From: Clostridia bacterium
Lineage (GTDB): Bacteria > Bacillota > Clostridia > DUPQ01
Assembly (NCBI GenBank): GCA_030592085.1
Contig: JAUUZV010000024.1
Span: 1-17,426 of the forward strand
Length of the DNA stretch: 17,426 nucleotides
Direction of reading: 5' to 3'
Part shown: in pieces, positions 1 to 7,087 of the stretch
Numbering within the stretch: position 1 is the first letter of the stretch
How the letters are laid out: each line of letters begins with the position of its first letter
Position numbers and translations under genes: made by a program
The notes under the pieces: generated by a model
Seen by the model: only the letters and a program-made list of their open reading frames with translations
Databases searched by the model: none
What the model was told of the DNA's origin: nothing

Positions 1-1
1 A

Positions 2-136
2 ATTGGCAAAGTAAATGACTTGTTAGGAGTATTTTATAGTATGCCAGTTATTGTTATCTATAGTATAATTGGTCTAGGATTAACAATCTATATTAGTAAA
101 ATGAAAGAAATGGCCAAAACGAATGAAGGTTATTAG
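2..136 (+). CDS. C-terminal fragment of an integral membrane protein
   Basis: This open frame runs in from the left edge and stops at TAG 134-136, giving the last 44 residues of a protein whose start lies outside the window. The visible part has a strongly hydrophobic stretch of about 20 residues (roughly residues 12-31, beginning FYSMPVIVIYS), which looks like a terminal transmembrane helix. A short polar tail with several lysines follows, so the C-terminus is probably cytoplasmic. The stop lies 14 bases inside the next gene, a glycosidase, which implies co-transcription and probably translational coupling. By context it could be a sugar-transporter permease or another small membrane protein of a carbohydrate operon. 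The fragment is too short for me to assign a family. Confidence 0.6.
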   Translation: MGKVNDLLGVFYSMPVIVIYSIIGLGLTIYISKMKEMAKTNEGY

Positions 137-2024
137 TTTAAACAATGAATATATTAGTAGAAGCTGGGCTTTTAATCAGCACAAGCTATATACTATATCC
201 ATAAAAAATCAGCAAACAGGTGTTGAATATGTGAGTGAGCCTATTATAGAAAATGATTTTTTCTATGAAGGATTAACTTATGAAACTAGATGGTCATATA
301 AATCTAATCCATATAATTTTAAGTTAATATCTAATAAAAAAGAAAAATTTCCAAAGGGTATTTATAAAGCTTCATATGAGAAACTTACAATAATTATTTT
401 AGATGAATATCATGGTGTAACCATAAACTATATTGCTATTTTATATGAGAAAGCAAAAGCAATTAAAACTTTCATAGAAATTACTACTAGTAATTTACCA
501 GAGTGGTATTTTTTCCATGAGCGATTTAATGCCATAGATACTTATCCAATTAATCTAGATGGTGCTAATTTAACAAGTTGTGAGTTCTTTACTAGAACTG
601 ACTATACTAATGATTTAATTAAGGTTAATAATAGTGAATATGGCTTTTCAAAAGCAAATCTATTATTTATTGATTATGATAATCATGGATTATTTATTTT
701 AAAAGAAAGTCCAACTTTTACTGATAGTCAACCTGAGTGTTTTGGTCATTTATACATTGGTAGTCAATTTATCCATACTTTAGGTACAGGAATTATGCCC
801 CATGAATTTAGTGGGGAAACAATGGTGTCATATAGTTCTGTTATAGGTATATACGAAGGCGTAGAAGATAAAAAATATATATCACTAAAAGACTATCAAG
901 TTAAAGATTCTAATTATTATCCAATGATTGTATCAAACCCATGGGGTGATAGGAAATGGATGGCACATATTAGTGAAGAATTTGTGTGTAAAGAGATTAG
1001 TGCAGCTGCACAAATGGGCGCAGAATATTATCAAATAGATGATGGGTGGAATAAGGGAAATGGCCTTATTCATGTAGGGTATTCTAAAAAAATGGATATG
1101 GGATTTTGGGAAATAGATAAAGAAAAATTCCCAGATGACTTTAAAAAAATAGTTAAAGTTGCAAATGAAAAAAATATTAAACTTGCATTATGGATTGGAC
1201 TTGATTGTAATTGTTTATACAGGAATTATGTAGAGCAAGCAGATATTATTTTCAATATGTATAAAAAATATAATATAAAAGTTTTTAAAATCGATATTAT
1301 GAAATTAAGAAACTATGAAAGTAGAGAAAATATTGAAAAACTGTTTAAATTATTACGAGAAAAAAGTAATGGTGAAATAATTTTTAATCTTGATGTGACC
1401 AATGATAAACGAAGTGGATATTTCTTATTTAATGAATATGGCATAATTTTTCTAGAAAATCGATATGAAAGCAAAGGATATAGTAACTCTTATTCTCCAT
1501 ATTTAACATTAAAAAATCAATGGGATTTAGCTAAATATGTTCCATTGCAAAATCTACAAATTGAATTCTTGAATATAAGGAAACCGAATTATTCAGCAGA
1601 ATATAGGCTTGCAATTACCTATTTTGCAAATCCTCTAGCTTGGTTTGAACCATCTAATTTAGATGAGGAAACAATGAATATTTTTAAAAATGGTCTATTA
1701 ATTTATAAAGAACATAGACAAGAAATATTTAATGGAAGTATTTTACCAATTGGCCAACGACCATCAGGACATTCTTATACTGGATTTATTTCATATAACC
1801 AAGCTGTATCAGATGCTTATCTTTTATTATTTAGAGAAGATAATGATAATTGTCAATTTACATATGATATTCCTTTATTATATGATAAACACATCATTAA
1901 TTTAAAGTACATACAAAATAACCATCAAAGTGAAGTGAAAATAAATAATGGTCAAGTTAAATGGGAGATAACATCTAAAAAAACACATGTACTATTATAC
2001 TTACAATGGGAGAATAACTTATGA
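123..2024 (+). CDS. GH36-like alpha-galactosidase (clan GH-D glycosidase)
   Basis: This 633-residue protein resembles family GH36 alpha-galactosidases, which cleave terminal alpha-linked galactose from oligosaccharides by a retaining mechanism. Residues about 1-260 look like the N-terminal beta-sandwich domain, and the TIM barrel follows. The barrel opens with NPWGDRK and contains the substrate-binding motif DDGW at 306-309. The motif FKID, with the presumed nucleophile Asp391, matches the FKID/KWD nucleophile strand of GH36. The usual acid/base motif is not evident: the equivalent region reads LENRYES, with Glu445 and Glu449, followed by NSYSPY. There is no signal peptide, so the enzyme is probably cytoplasmic and acts on imported sugars. 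The start at 123 has no clear Shine-Dalgarno site and overlaps the upstream stop by 14 bases, so translation is probably coupled. The next gene overlaps it by 4 bases. Clan assignment is solid, but the exact substrate is unknown. Confidence 0.82.
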   Translation: MKVISLNNEYISRSWAFNQHKLYTISIKNQQTGVEYVSEPIIENDFFYEGLTYETRWSYKSNPYNFKLISNKKEKFPKGIYKASYEKLTIIILDEYHGVTINYIAILYEKAKAIKTFIEITTSNLPEWYFFHERFNAIDTYPINLDGANLTSCEFFTRTDYTNDLIKVNNSEYGFSKANLLFIDYDNHGLFILKESPTFTDSQPECFGHLYIGSQFIHTLGTGIMPHEFSGETMVSYSSVIGIYEGVEDKKYISLKDYQVKDSNYYPMIVSNPWGDRKWMAHISEEFVCKEISAAAQMGAEYYQIDDGWNKGNGLIHVGYSKKMDMGFWEIDKEKFPDDFKKIVKVANEKNIKLALWIGLDCNCLYRNYVEQADIIFNMYKKYNIKVFKIDIMKLRNYESRENIEKLFKLLREKSNGEIIFNLDVTNDKRSGYFLFNEYGIIFLENRYESKGYSNSYSPYLTLKNQWDLAKYVPLQNLQIEFLNIRKPNYSAEYRLAITYFANPLAWFEPSNLDEETMNIFKNGLLIYKEHRQEIFNGSILPIGQRPSGHSYTGFISYNQAVSDAYLLLFREDNDNCQFTYDIPLLYDKHIINLKYIQNNHQSEVKINNGQVKWEITSKKTHVLLYLQWENNL

Positions 2025-3085
2025 GAAAAGATTTAATGGATTATGAAATGATTCTAAAACGTTTTGATGCGTTTTTCGCTAATGATATGATTGACAGACC
2101 CCTAATATCAATGTCATATCCAAAATATAAACAAAATCAAATAACACTTAAAACTTATGATAATCATAAAGATAGATGGTTAGATTTTGATTATAGAATA
2201 AAAAGCATGAAAAATGATTTTTCAAATAGAGAATATTGCTATGAAACATTACCTATTGCAGTTCCAAATTTAGGACCTGAAATATTTTCATCATGGTGTG
2301 GTTGTGATTATTATTTTGGCGAAACCACTACTTGGAGTGAACCGTGTATTATTGATTTAGATAAAGATAGAGATAAAGGAGTATTATCTAAGTCACATCC
2401 GTTATTCATTGCACTTGAAACGTTTACTAAAAAATTATTAGAGCAATCTGATGGTAAATATATTGTTGGTTTAACAGATTTTCATCCAGGAGGTGATCAT
2501 CTTGCAGCACTTAGAGATCCACAAACATTATGTATGGATATGATTGATGATATAGACTTTGTAAAAGAAAAATTAGCAGCATCATACCCAGAATATTTTG
2601 AAAGTTATAATCATTTCTATAATTTAATAAAAGCATATGATATGCCATCAACTTCATGGTTACAGGCTTTATCTACTGGAAAATTCTATATTCCAAGTAA
2701 TGATTTTTCTTGTATGATTTCAAAAGATATGTTTGATGATGTGTTTTTAGAAGGAATAATTAGTGAGTGTCAATTTTTAGATCATAGTATATATCATTTA
2801 GATGGACCAGGAGCGCTTATACATTTACCATCAATACTTGATATAAAGGAATTAAATGGGCTTCAATGGGTATGTGGAGCGTCAAATGAAGGATTTCATA
2901 AATGGGTGAAAGTTTATCAAGCAATTGAAAAAGCTAATAAAGCAGTTATGCTTTATCCAACAATAAGTGAATTAGATATGATTTTTGAAACATTGAAACC
3001 AGAGGGAAAATGGATTCTTCCCAGGGATGTAAAAAATGAAGAGCAAGCATTATATGTATATAACAGAGTGAAAAGGTGGAAATAA
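2021..3085 (+). CDS. URO-D superfamily protein, 'trimethylamine corrinoid protein 2'-like
   Basis: This 354-residue protein belongs, by pattern recognition, to a branch of the uroporphyrinogen decarboxylase/MtaA-like TIM-barrel superfamily. Members of this branch are often labelled 'trimethylamine corrinoid protein 2', although they carry no corrinoid-binding domain. Typical features are an N-terminus of the form RFDAFFANDMIDRPL, a mid-protein segment GCDYYFGETTTWSEP, and the C-terminal strand motif HLDGPGALIHLPS with His259, Asp261 and Gly262. A further motif is NGLQWVCGA. The superfamily includes heme-pathway decarboxylases and methyl-corrinoid:thiol methyltransferases, but this branch has no settled function. 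It is not a heme-pathway HemE: the HemE N-terminal signature is absent and no tetrapyrrole genes are nearby. It overlaps the glycosidase stop by 4 bases (ATGA) and has a GGGAG site upstream. It ends 2 bases before the FAD oxidoreductase, so a role in a sugar-linked pathway is inferred from context only. Confidence 0.72.
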   Translation: MRKDLMDYEMILKRFDAFFANDMIDRPLISMSYPKYKQNQITLKTYDNHKDRWLDFDYRIKSMKNDFSNREYCYETLPIAVPNLGPEIFSSWCGCDYYFGETTTWSEPCIIDLDKDRDKGVLSKSHPLFIALETFTKKLLEQSDGKYIVGLTDFHPGGDHLAALRDPQTLCMDMIDDIDFVKEKLAASYPEYFESYNHFYNLIKAYDMPSTSWLQALSTGKFYIPSNDFSCMISKDMFDDVFLEGIISECQFLDHSIYHLDGPGALIHLPSILDIKELNGLQWVCGASNEGFHKWVKVYQAIEKANKAVMLYPTISELDMIFETLKPEGKWILPRDVKNEEQALYVYNRVKRWK

Positions 3086-3087
3086 TT

Positions 3088-3636
3088 ATGGAAAGTACTA
3101 TTATTAAGAAAAAATATGAAGTAGTTGTAGTTGGTGGTGGAATCTCGGGTATTTGCGCTGCTCTTGCTTCAGCTAGGCAAGGTGTAAAGACTGTAATAGT
3201 ACAAAATAGACCTATATTTGGAGGAAATGCTAGTTCAGAAGTGAGAATGCATATTTGTGGTGCTTGTGTTGGTGGCAAATATGAAGAGGCACGTGAAACG
3301 GGAATTGTAGAAGAGATACTACTTGATAATCGTTTGATTAATCCACAAGATTCTTTTTCAGTATTTGATGTTGTATTATGGGAGAAAGTTAAATTTCAAG
3401 AGAATTTAGATAGTTATCTAAATACTCATATGTATGATGTGAAAGTAGAAAATGAGACAATTAAAGAAATTATCTGTACACAGTTAGGCTCTGAAACAAG
3501 CATTCACTTACAAGGTGACTATTTTATTGACGCAACTGGTGATGGAACTTTAGGAGCTTATGCAGGTGCTGAATTTATGTTAGGACGAGAAGATAAAAAA
3601 ACATATAATGAACAACATGCACCAAAAAAAAAGTGA
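3088..3636 (+). CDS. FAD-dependent oxidoreductase, N-terminal part of a frameshifted gene
   Basis: This 182-residue piece carries the Rossmann FAD-binding fold of the FAD_oxidored family (PF12831 type). Residues 12-21 contain the dinucleotide signature VVVVGGGISG. It is followed by a segment FGGNASSEVRMHICGA and then a strand reading DATGDGTLG near its end, which is the usual second FAD contact of such flavoproteins. It stops at TGA 3634-3636, just after a run of nine A, while the rest of the family sequence continues in the next frame. I chose ATG 3088 because an AGGTGG site at 3074-3079 sits 8 bases upstream. An in-frame GTG at 3076 lies inside that site. Only 2 bases separate it from the URO-D gene stop. 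On its own this fragment lacks the substrate and C-terminal parts and would probably not be active. Confidence 0.75.
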   Translation: MESTIIKKKYEVVVVGGGISGICAALASARQGVKTVIVQNRPIFGGNASSEVRMHICGACVGGKYEEARETGIVEEILLDNRLINPQDSFSVFDVVLWEKVKFQENLDSYLNTHMYDVKVENETIKEIICTQLGSETSIHLQGDYFIDATGDGTLGAYAGAEFMLGREDKKTYNEQHAPKKK

Positions 3637-4855
3637 TGAAACAACAATGGGTAATACCATTATGTTCTTATCAAAGGATACAGGAAAAAAAGTAAATTTT
3701 ACCAAGCCATTTTGGGCATATGAATTAACAGAGCAAAATTTAACTCATAGAAATCATGACATGATTAAAGGTGGTTATTGGTGGATTGAATATGGGGGAG
3801 AAAAATTATCCACTATAAGTGATAATGAAGAAATTAGGGATGAACTTTTAAAATGGGCTTATGGAGTATGGGATCATATTAAAAACAAAGGTGATCATGG
3901 TGCAGATAATTTTGCACTTGATTGGGTTTGTGTTGTACCAGGAAAAAGAGAAAGTCGTAGACTACTTGGCGATTATGTATTAAATGAGAATGATGTTTAT
4001 AAATTGCGAATTTTTGATGATGCAATTGCCTATGGGGGATGGCCAATGGATATGCATATACCTGGAGGAATTTCCCGTGGTGAACTTGAACCTTCATATT
4101 TTATTCATCTTGATGGTCAGTTTTCCATACCATACAGAACTATATATTCTAAAAATATTTCAAATTTATTTTTAGGAGGTCGAGCTTCTAGTAATTCTAG
4201 AATGGCATTTGGTGCAACTAGAGTAATGGCTACATGTGGCGTTATTGGGCAGGCAGCTGGAACTGCTGCAGCACTTGTGTCAAAGAAAAAATGCTCACCA
4301 AGAGATTTAAGTGATTCTATAGAATTACTACAACATCAATTAGCCAAAGATGACTGTTATATCATGGGATATCGATATCATGACAAATACGATTTATCGA
4401 GAAGTGCTTTAATAGATTGTAGTTCTAATAAAAAAATGCTACCACAATTAATTAATGGATTAACAAGAAATGTTGGGAATGAAAAAAGTTATTGGAAAAG
4501 TGAAGGAAATAAAAATGAGTGGTTATCTTTTTCTTTTGATAAACCAAAAAAGATAAAAGAAATTTTATTACGGTTTGACTCTAATTTATCAAATGAATTT
4601 AGGATAACAATGAGTTATAATTGTACACTTCATCAATGGCCAGGAATACCAAGGGAAATAACAAGTGATTATGATTTAGTATTTAAATTTAATAATAAAA
4701 TTGTTTCTAGTATTAATATAACAAACAATCATCAACGATTTATAAAACATCAAATTAATGGGATTTTAGCTGATAAAGTAGAACTAATATTTAAAAAAAC
4801 AAATGGAGCAAAGTGTTTTACTATGTATGATATTAATATTATCGAAGAGCTTTAA
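3608..4855 (+). CDS. FAD-dependent oxidoreductase, C-terminal part of a frameshifted gene
   Basis: This frame continues the protein that stops at 3636. The ATG at 3608 is probably not a real start, since it has no Shine-Dalgarno site and lies within the upstream reading frame; true continuation begins about 3632 (Ser-Asp-Glu). Family landmarks include TTMGNTIMF, WDHIKNKGDHGA, PGKRESRRLLGDY and AYGGWPMDMH. A C-terminal FAD-contact segment (GRASSNSRMAFGATRVMA, then GQAAGTAAAL) lies near residues 190-225. After it, the last 120 or so residues form a beta-rich tail (SYWKSEGNKNEWLSFSFD) that resembles a discoidin/galactose-binding module. This would suit a sugar-related substrate, though I infer that from look alone. 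The joined protein would be about 588 residues. Its end overlaps the minus-strand rluA-type gene by 17 bases. Confidence 0.75.
   Translation: MNNMHQKKSDETTMGNTIMFLSKDTGKKVNFTKPFWAYELTEQNLTHRNHDMIKGGYWWIEYGGEKLSTISDNEEIRDELLKWAYGVWDHIKNKGDHGADNFALDWVCVVPGKRESRRLLGDYVLNENDVYKLRIFDDAIAYGGWPMDMHIPGGISRGELEPSYFIHLDGQFSIPYRTIYSKNISNLFLGGRASSNSRMAFGATRVMATCGVIGQAAGTAAALVSKKKCSPRDLSDSIELLQHQLAKDDCYIMGYRYHDKYDLSRSALIDCSSNKKMLPQLINGLTRNVGNEKSYWKSEGNKNEWLSFSFDKPKKIKEILLRFDSNLSNEFRITMSYNCTLHQWPGIPREITSDYDLVFKFNNKIVSSINITNNHQRFIKHQINGILADKVELIFKKTNGAKCFTMYDINIIEEL
3624..3632 (+). other. A9 homopolymer frameshift site joining the two FAD oxidoreductase parts
   Basis: Nine consecutive A follow CC at 3622-3623. 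With nine A, the upstream frame reads Pro-Lys-Lys-Lys-stop. With eight A, it would read Pro-Lys-Lys-Ser-Asp-Glu and continue to 4855. A net loss of one base (or gain of two) is therefore needed to restore one gene spanning 3088-4855. A -1 slip at the AAAAAAG heptamer would not help, because that frame meets TAA at 3693. Possible explanations are a sequencing or assembly error, a recent inactivating mutation, phase variation, or RNA polymerase slippage making some in-frame mRNA. Confidence 0.85.
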
Positions 4856-5726
4856 TTAATAACCGCATATCTTTAGGAAGCTTTGCATGTAGAACAATCA
4901 CTTCTTTGGTAAAAGGATGAATGAAGGTGCTACTATAGGAGTGAAGAGCTTGTCTATCAATGAATGGAGAAAATTGTCCATATAAAGTATCGCCAATTAG
5001 TGGATTACCTATAGCTTGTGCATGGACTCTTATTTGGTGAGTTCTACCAGTTAATAAAGTGAATAGTACTAATGCACTGTCCTTATAAACTGCAAGTACA
5101 CGAAATGTTGTATGACTAATTTTCCCACTATCATCAATCACTCGTTGGATAATCGAATCTTTTGCTCGACCAATTGGTAATGAGATTGTACCCTCTAAAT
5201 TATCTGGAATATGATTTATGATACCTAAATACTGCTTTTTTGATGTTGATTCCGAAAGCTGTTTAGCCATGATTGTATGGACGTGAGCATTTTTAGCGTA
5301 AATTATAACCCCAGTAGTATTTCTGTCTAATCGCCCAACTGGCCTAGAAACCATGTAAACATTTTGTTGTTCATAATAATATTTTATTCCATTTGCAAGC
5401 GTATACTCAATTTCTTTTCCTACAGGATGAACTAACATATCCTTTGGTTTATTAATTACAAGTATATATTCATCTTCATATAGAATATCTAGTGGAATAT
5501 TTGTAGATAAGATATCATTTGTAACAAGATGTTCAAAAAGCTTTGCACTAATTTTATCTCCCTTTAAAACAGGAGTTTTTACTGTGCAAGGTTGGCCATT
5601 AACAAAAATAGAATTGTTGATTTTTAATCGCCTAATTTGTTTTCTTGATAGCAGTAGATTGTACTTCAATACATAATGAACAGACCTTGTCTGATTATCT
5701 TCAATAAAAATATGTGTTAATTCCAT
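4839..5726 (-). CDS. RluA-family 23S rRNA/tRNA pseudouridine synthase
   Basis: This 295-residue protein isomerises specific uridines in RNA to pseudouridine. The N-terminal part (about residues 10-65, with LLSRKQIRRLKINNSIFVNG) looks like an S4-type RNA-binding domain. The catalytic domain starts at about residue 75 with LYEDEYILVINKP and contains the hallmark GRLDRNTTG, whose Asp134 is the conserved catalytic aspartate. The later motif GRTHQIRVHAQAIGNPL is also typical of RluA. The length matches the family's usual 290-310 residues. I chose ATG 5726 because family members start near MELTHIFI. An upstream in-frame ATG at 5753 would add nine residues and place the gene start across the -35 box of the divergent promoter. 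Which rRNA or tRNA site it modifies cannot be told from sequence (RluA, RluC and RluD are all possible). It is an isolated gene on this strand, and its 3' end overlaps the convergent FAD gene by 17 bases. Confidence 0.9.
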   Translation of the reverse strand: MELTHIFIEDNQTRSVHYVLKYNLLLSRKQIRRLKINNSIFVNGQPCTVKTPVLKGDKISAKLFEHLVTNDILSTNIPLDILYEDEYILVINKPKDMLVHPVGKEIEYTLANGIKYYYEQQNVYMVSRPVGRLDRNTTGVIIYAKNAHVHTIMAKQLSESTSKKQYLGIINHIPDNLEGTISLPIGRAKDSIIQRVIDDSGKISHTTFRVLAVYKDSALVLFTLLTGRTHQIRVHAQAIGNPLIGDTLYGQFSPFIDRQALHSYSSTFIHPFTKEVIVLHAKLPKDMRLLIKALR

Positions 5727-5746
5727 AGTAAGAGTATAACAATTAA

Positions 5747-5774
5747 TTGACATAAGTAAAATACAATATATAAT
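5747..5774 (+). promoter_or_regulatory. Near-consensus sigma-A promoter for the ynbB-like/sepF operon
   Basis: A perfect -35 box TTGACA (5747-5752) and a perfect -10 box TATAAT (5769-5774) are separated by 16 bases. Transcription should start near 5781, only about 13 bases before the ATG at 5794, so the Shine-Dalgarno sequence GAAAGGG (5781-5787) would lie at the very 5' end of the mRNA. The promoter sits in the short gap between the divergent rluA-type gene and the operon. Confidence 0.82.
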
Positions 5775-5793
5775 GTTTTTGAAAGGGACTAAT

Positions 5794-7071
5794 ATGGAAA
5801 ATGAATATCTACAATCACTCTATAAAATTGACTCAGAAATATTAGAAAAATCTTCTGCCATTGAAATATCAATTAAACCATATATTAACCAAGTAGAAGA
5901 AATTGCTAATTGTAATCAATATAAAGTAATAAAAGCATTCCAAGATTGCCATATTGCAGAAATGCATTTTAATCCTTCATCAGGGTATGGCTATGGAGAC
6001 TTAGGGCGTGAAAAACTTGATCAATTATTTGCTAATGTTTTTAAAGGCGAAGATGCTATTGTAAGACAGTCATTAACATCGGGAACAGTTGCTATTAATT
6101 TAGCAATAGCTGCTAATCTTCGACCAAAAGATGAAATATTATTTATTACAGGTAGACCATATGATACCATTGCACAGGCAGTTGGGATATCAGGTAATCA
6201 ATTAGGTTCATTAAATGAATATGGAATAACATATAGAATCTTAGAATTAACATCTGAAGGTAATATAAATTTTAATAAATTAAGCGAAATGATTTTACCT
6301 AAAACGGCTATGATATTTATTCAACGTTCTAGGGGTTATGAATGGCGAACTCCTGTTATGTGTGAAGATATTAAAAAGGCTGCTAAAATTATTAAAGCAG
6401 TAAATAAAAAAATTAATATATTTGTTGATAATTGTTATGGAGAATTTGTTGAAACGAATGAACCTCTTGAATGTGGGGCGCATTTAATTGCAGGATCGTT
6501 AATTAAAAATCCAGGAGGTGGGATTGCTCCTTCAGGTGGATATATTGTAGGAAGAAAAGACCTTATAGCACAATGTGCTGCAAGACTATATTCACCAGGA
6601 CTACAAAAAGAGGTAGGTAGTTCAACAGGAGATAAACGATTATTGTTTCAAGGGTTATATCTAGCACCTAAAATAGTTTCTGAAGCTTTAAAGGGAGCTA
6701 TTTATTCAGCTGCTATGTTAAGAGAGTTTGGTTTTGATATCTCTCCTTTGCCAGAGGAAATAAGAGGAGATATTGTACAATTAATAAGATTTAATAATAA
6801 AGAAGAGTTGATTTCTTTTTGTCAAAGTATACAAAAAAGCTCACCAATTGATAGTCATGTAACTCCATATCCATGGGATATGCCAGGATATGATGACCAA
6901 ATCATTATGGCAGCTGGTACATTTGTTCAAGGAGCTTCAATAGAATTTAGTGCAGATGCACCGCTAAAAGAACCGTATATTGCTTATTTGCAAGGGGGAA
7001 TGGTATATTCGCAAATAAAATTAGGGATTTTACTATCGTTGCAAACAATGAAAAATAGTGAGATAATATAA
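5794..7071 (+). CDS. YnbB-like PLP enzyme (methionine gamma-lyase family / 'aluminium resistance protein')
   Basis: This 425-residue protein belongs to the fold-type I PLP family that includes Bacillus subtilis YnbB. It is labelled either 'methionine gamma-lyase family protein' or, historically, 'aluminium resistance protein'; the true substrate is not well established. Landmarks are an N-terminal motif SGYGYGDLGREKL, the phosphate-contact segment QSLTSGTVAI and the strand NIFVDNCYGEF, with the aspartate that pairs with the PLP ring nitrogen. The segment GSLIKNPGGG carries the likely Schiff-base Lys238. I chose ATG 5794 because GAAAGGG at 5781-5787 lies 6 bases upstream; an in-frame ATG at 5773 overlaps the -10 box and would sit before the transcription start. 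It is the first gene of a five-gene operon, with the HlyD-like gene starting 16 bases after its stop. Confidence 0.85.
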   Translation: MENEYLQSLYKIDSEILEKSSAIEISIKPYINQVEEIANCNQYKVIKAFQDCHIAEMHFNPSSGYGYGDLGREKLDQLFANVFKGEDAIVRQSLTSGTVAINLAIAANLRPKDEILFITGRPYDTIAQAVGISGNQLGSLNEYGITYRILELTSEGNINFNKLSEMILPKTAMIFIQRSRGYEWRTPVMCEDIKKAAKIIKAVNKKINIFVDNCYGEFVETNEPLECGAHLIAGSLIKNPGGGIAPSGGYIVGRKDLIAQCAARLYSPGLQKEVGSSTGDKRLLFQGLYLAPKIVSEALKGAIYSAAMLREFGFDISPLPEEIRGDIVQLIRFNNKEELISFCQSIQKSSPIDSHVTPYPWDMPGYDDQIIMAAGTFVQGASIEFSADAPLKEPYIAYLQGGMVYSQIKLGILLSLQTMKNSEII

Positions 7072-7087
7072 ACAGTGGAGGAATCCC

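Noticed and set aside
2946..3278. 110-codon open frame on the minus strand across the URO-D/FAD junction
   Set aside because: It is antisense to two well-supported genes, its composition is uncharacteristic, and no start signal is visible.
3627..3636. Programmed -1 ribosomal frameshift at the AAAAAAG heptamer
   Set aside because: A -1 shift leads to a stop at 3693-3695. The downstream oxidoreductase part is in the +1 frame, so this cannot produce the full protein.
3879..4175. Open frames on both strands inside the FAD oxidoreductase gene
   Set aside because: They have no family resemblance or ribosome-binding site, and the sense frame carries the conserved protein. They are shadow frames.
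5727..5753. Upstream ATG extending the rluA-type gene by nine residues
   Set aside because: It would overlap the -35 box of the divergent operon promoter, and the added residues do not resemble the family N-terminus.
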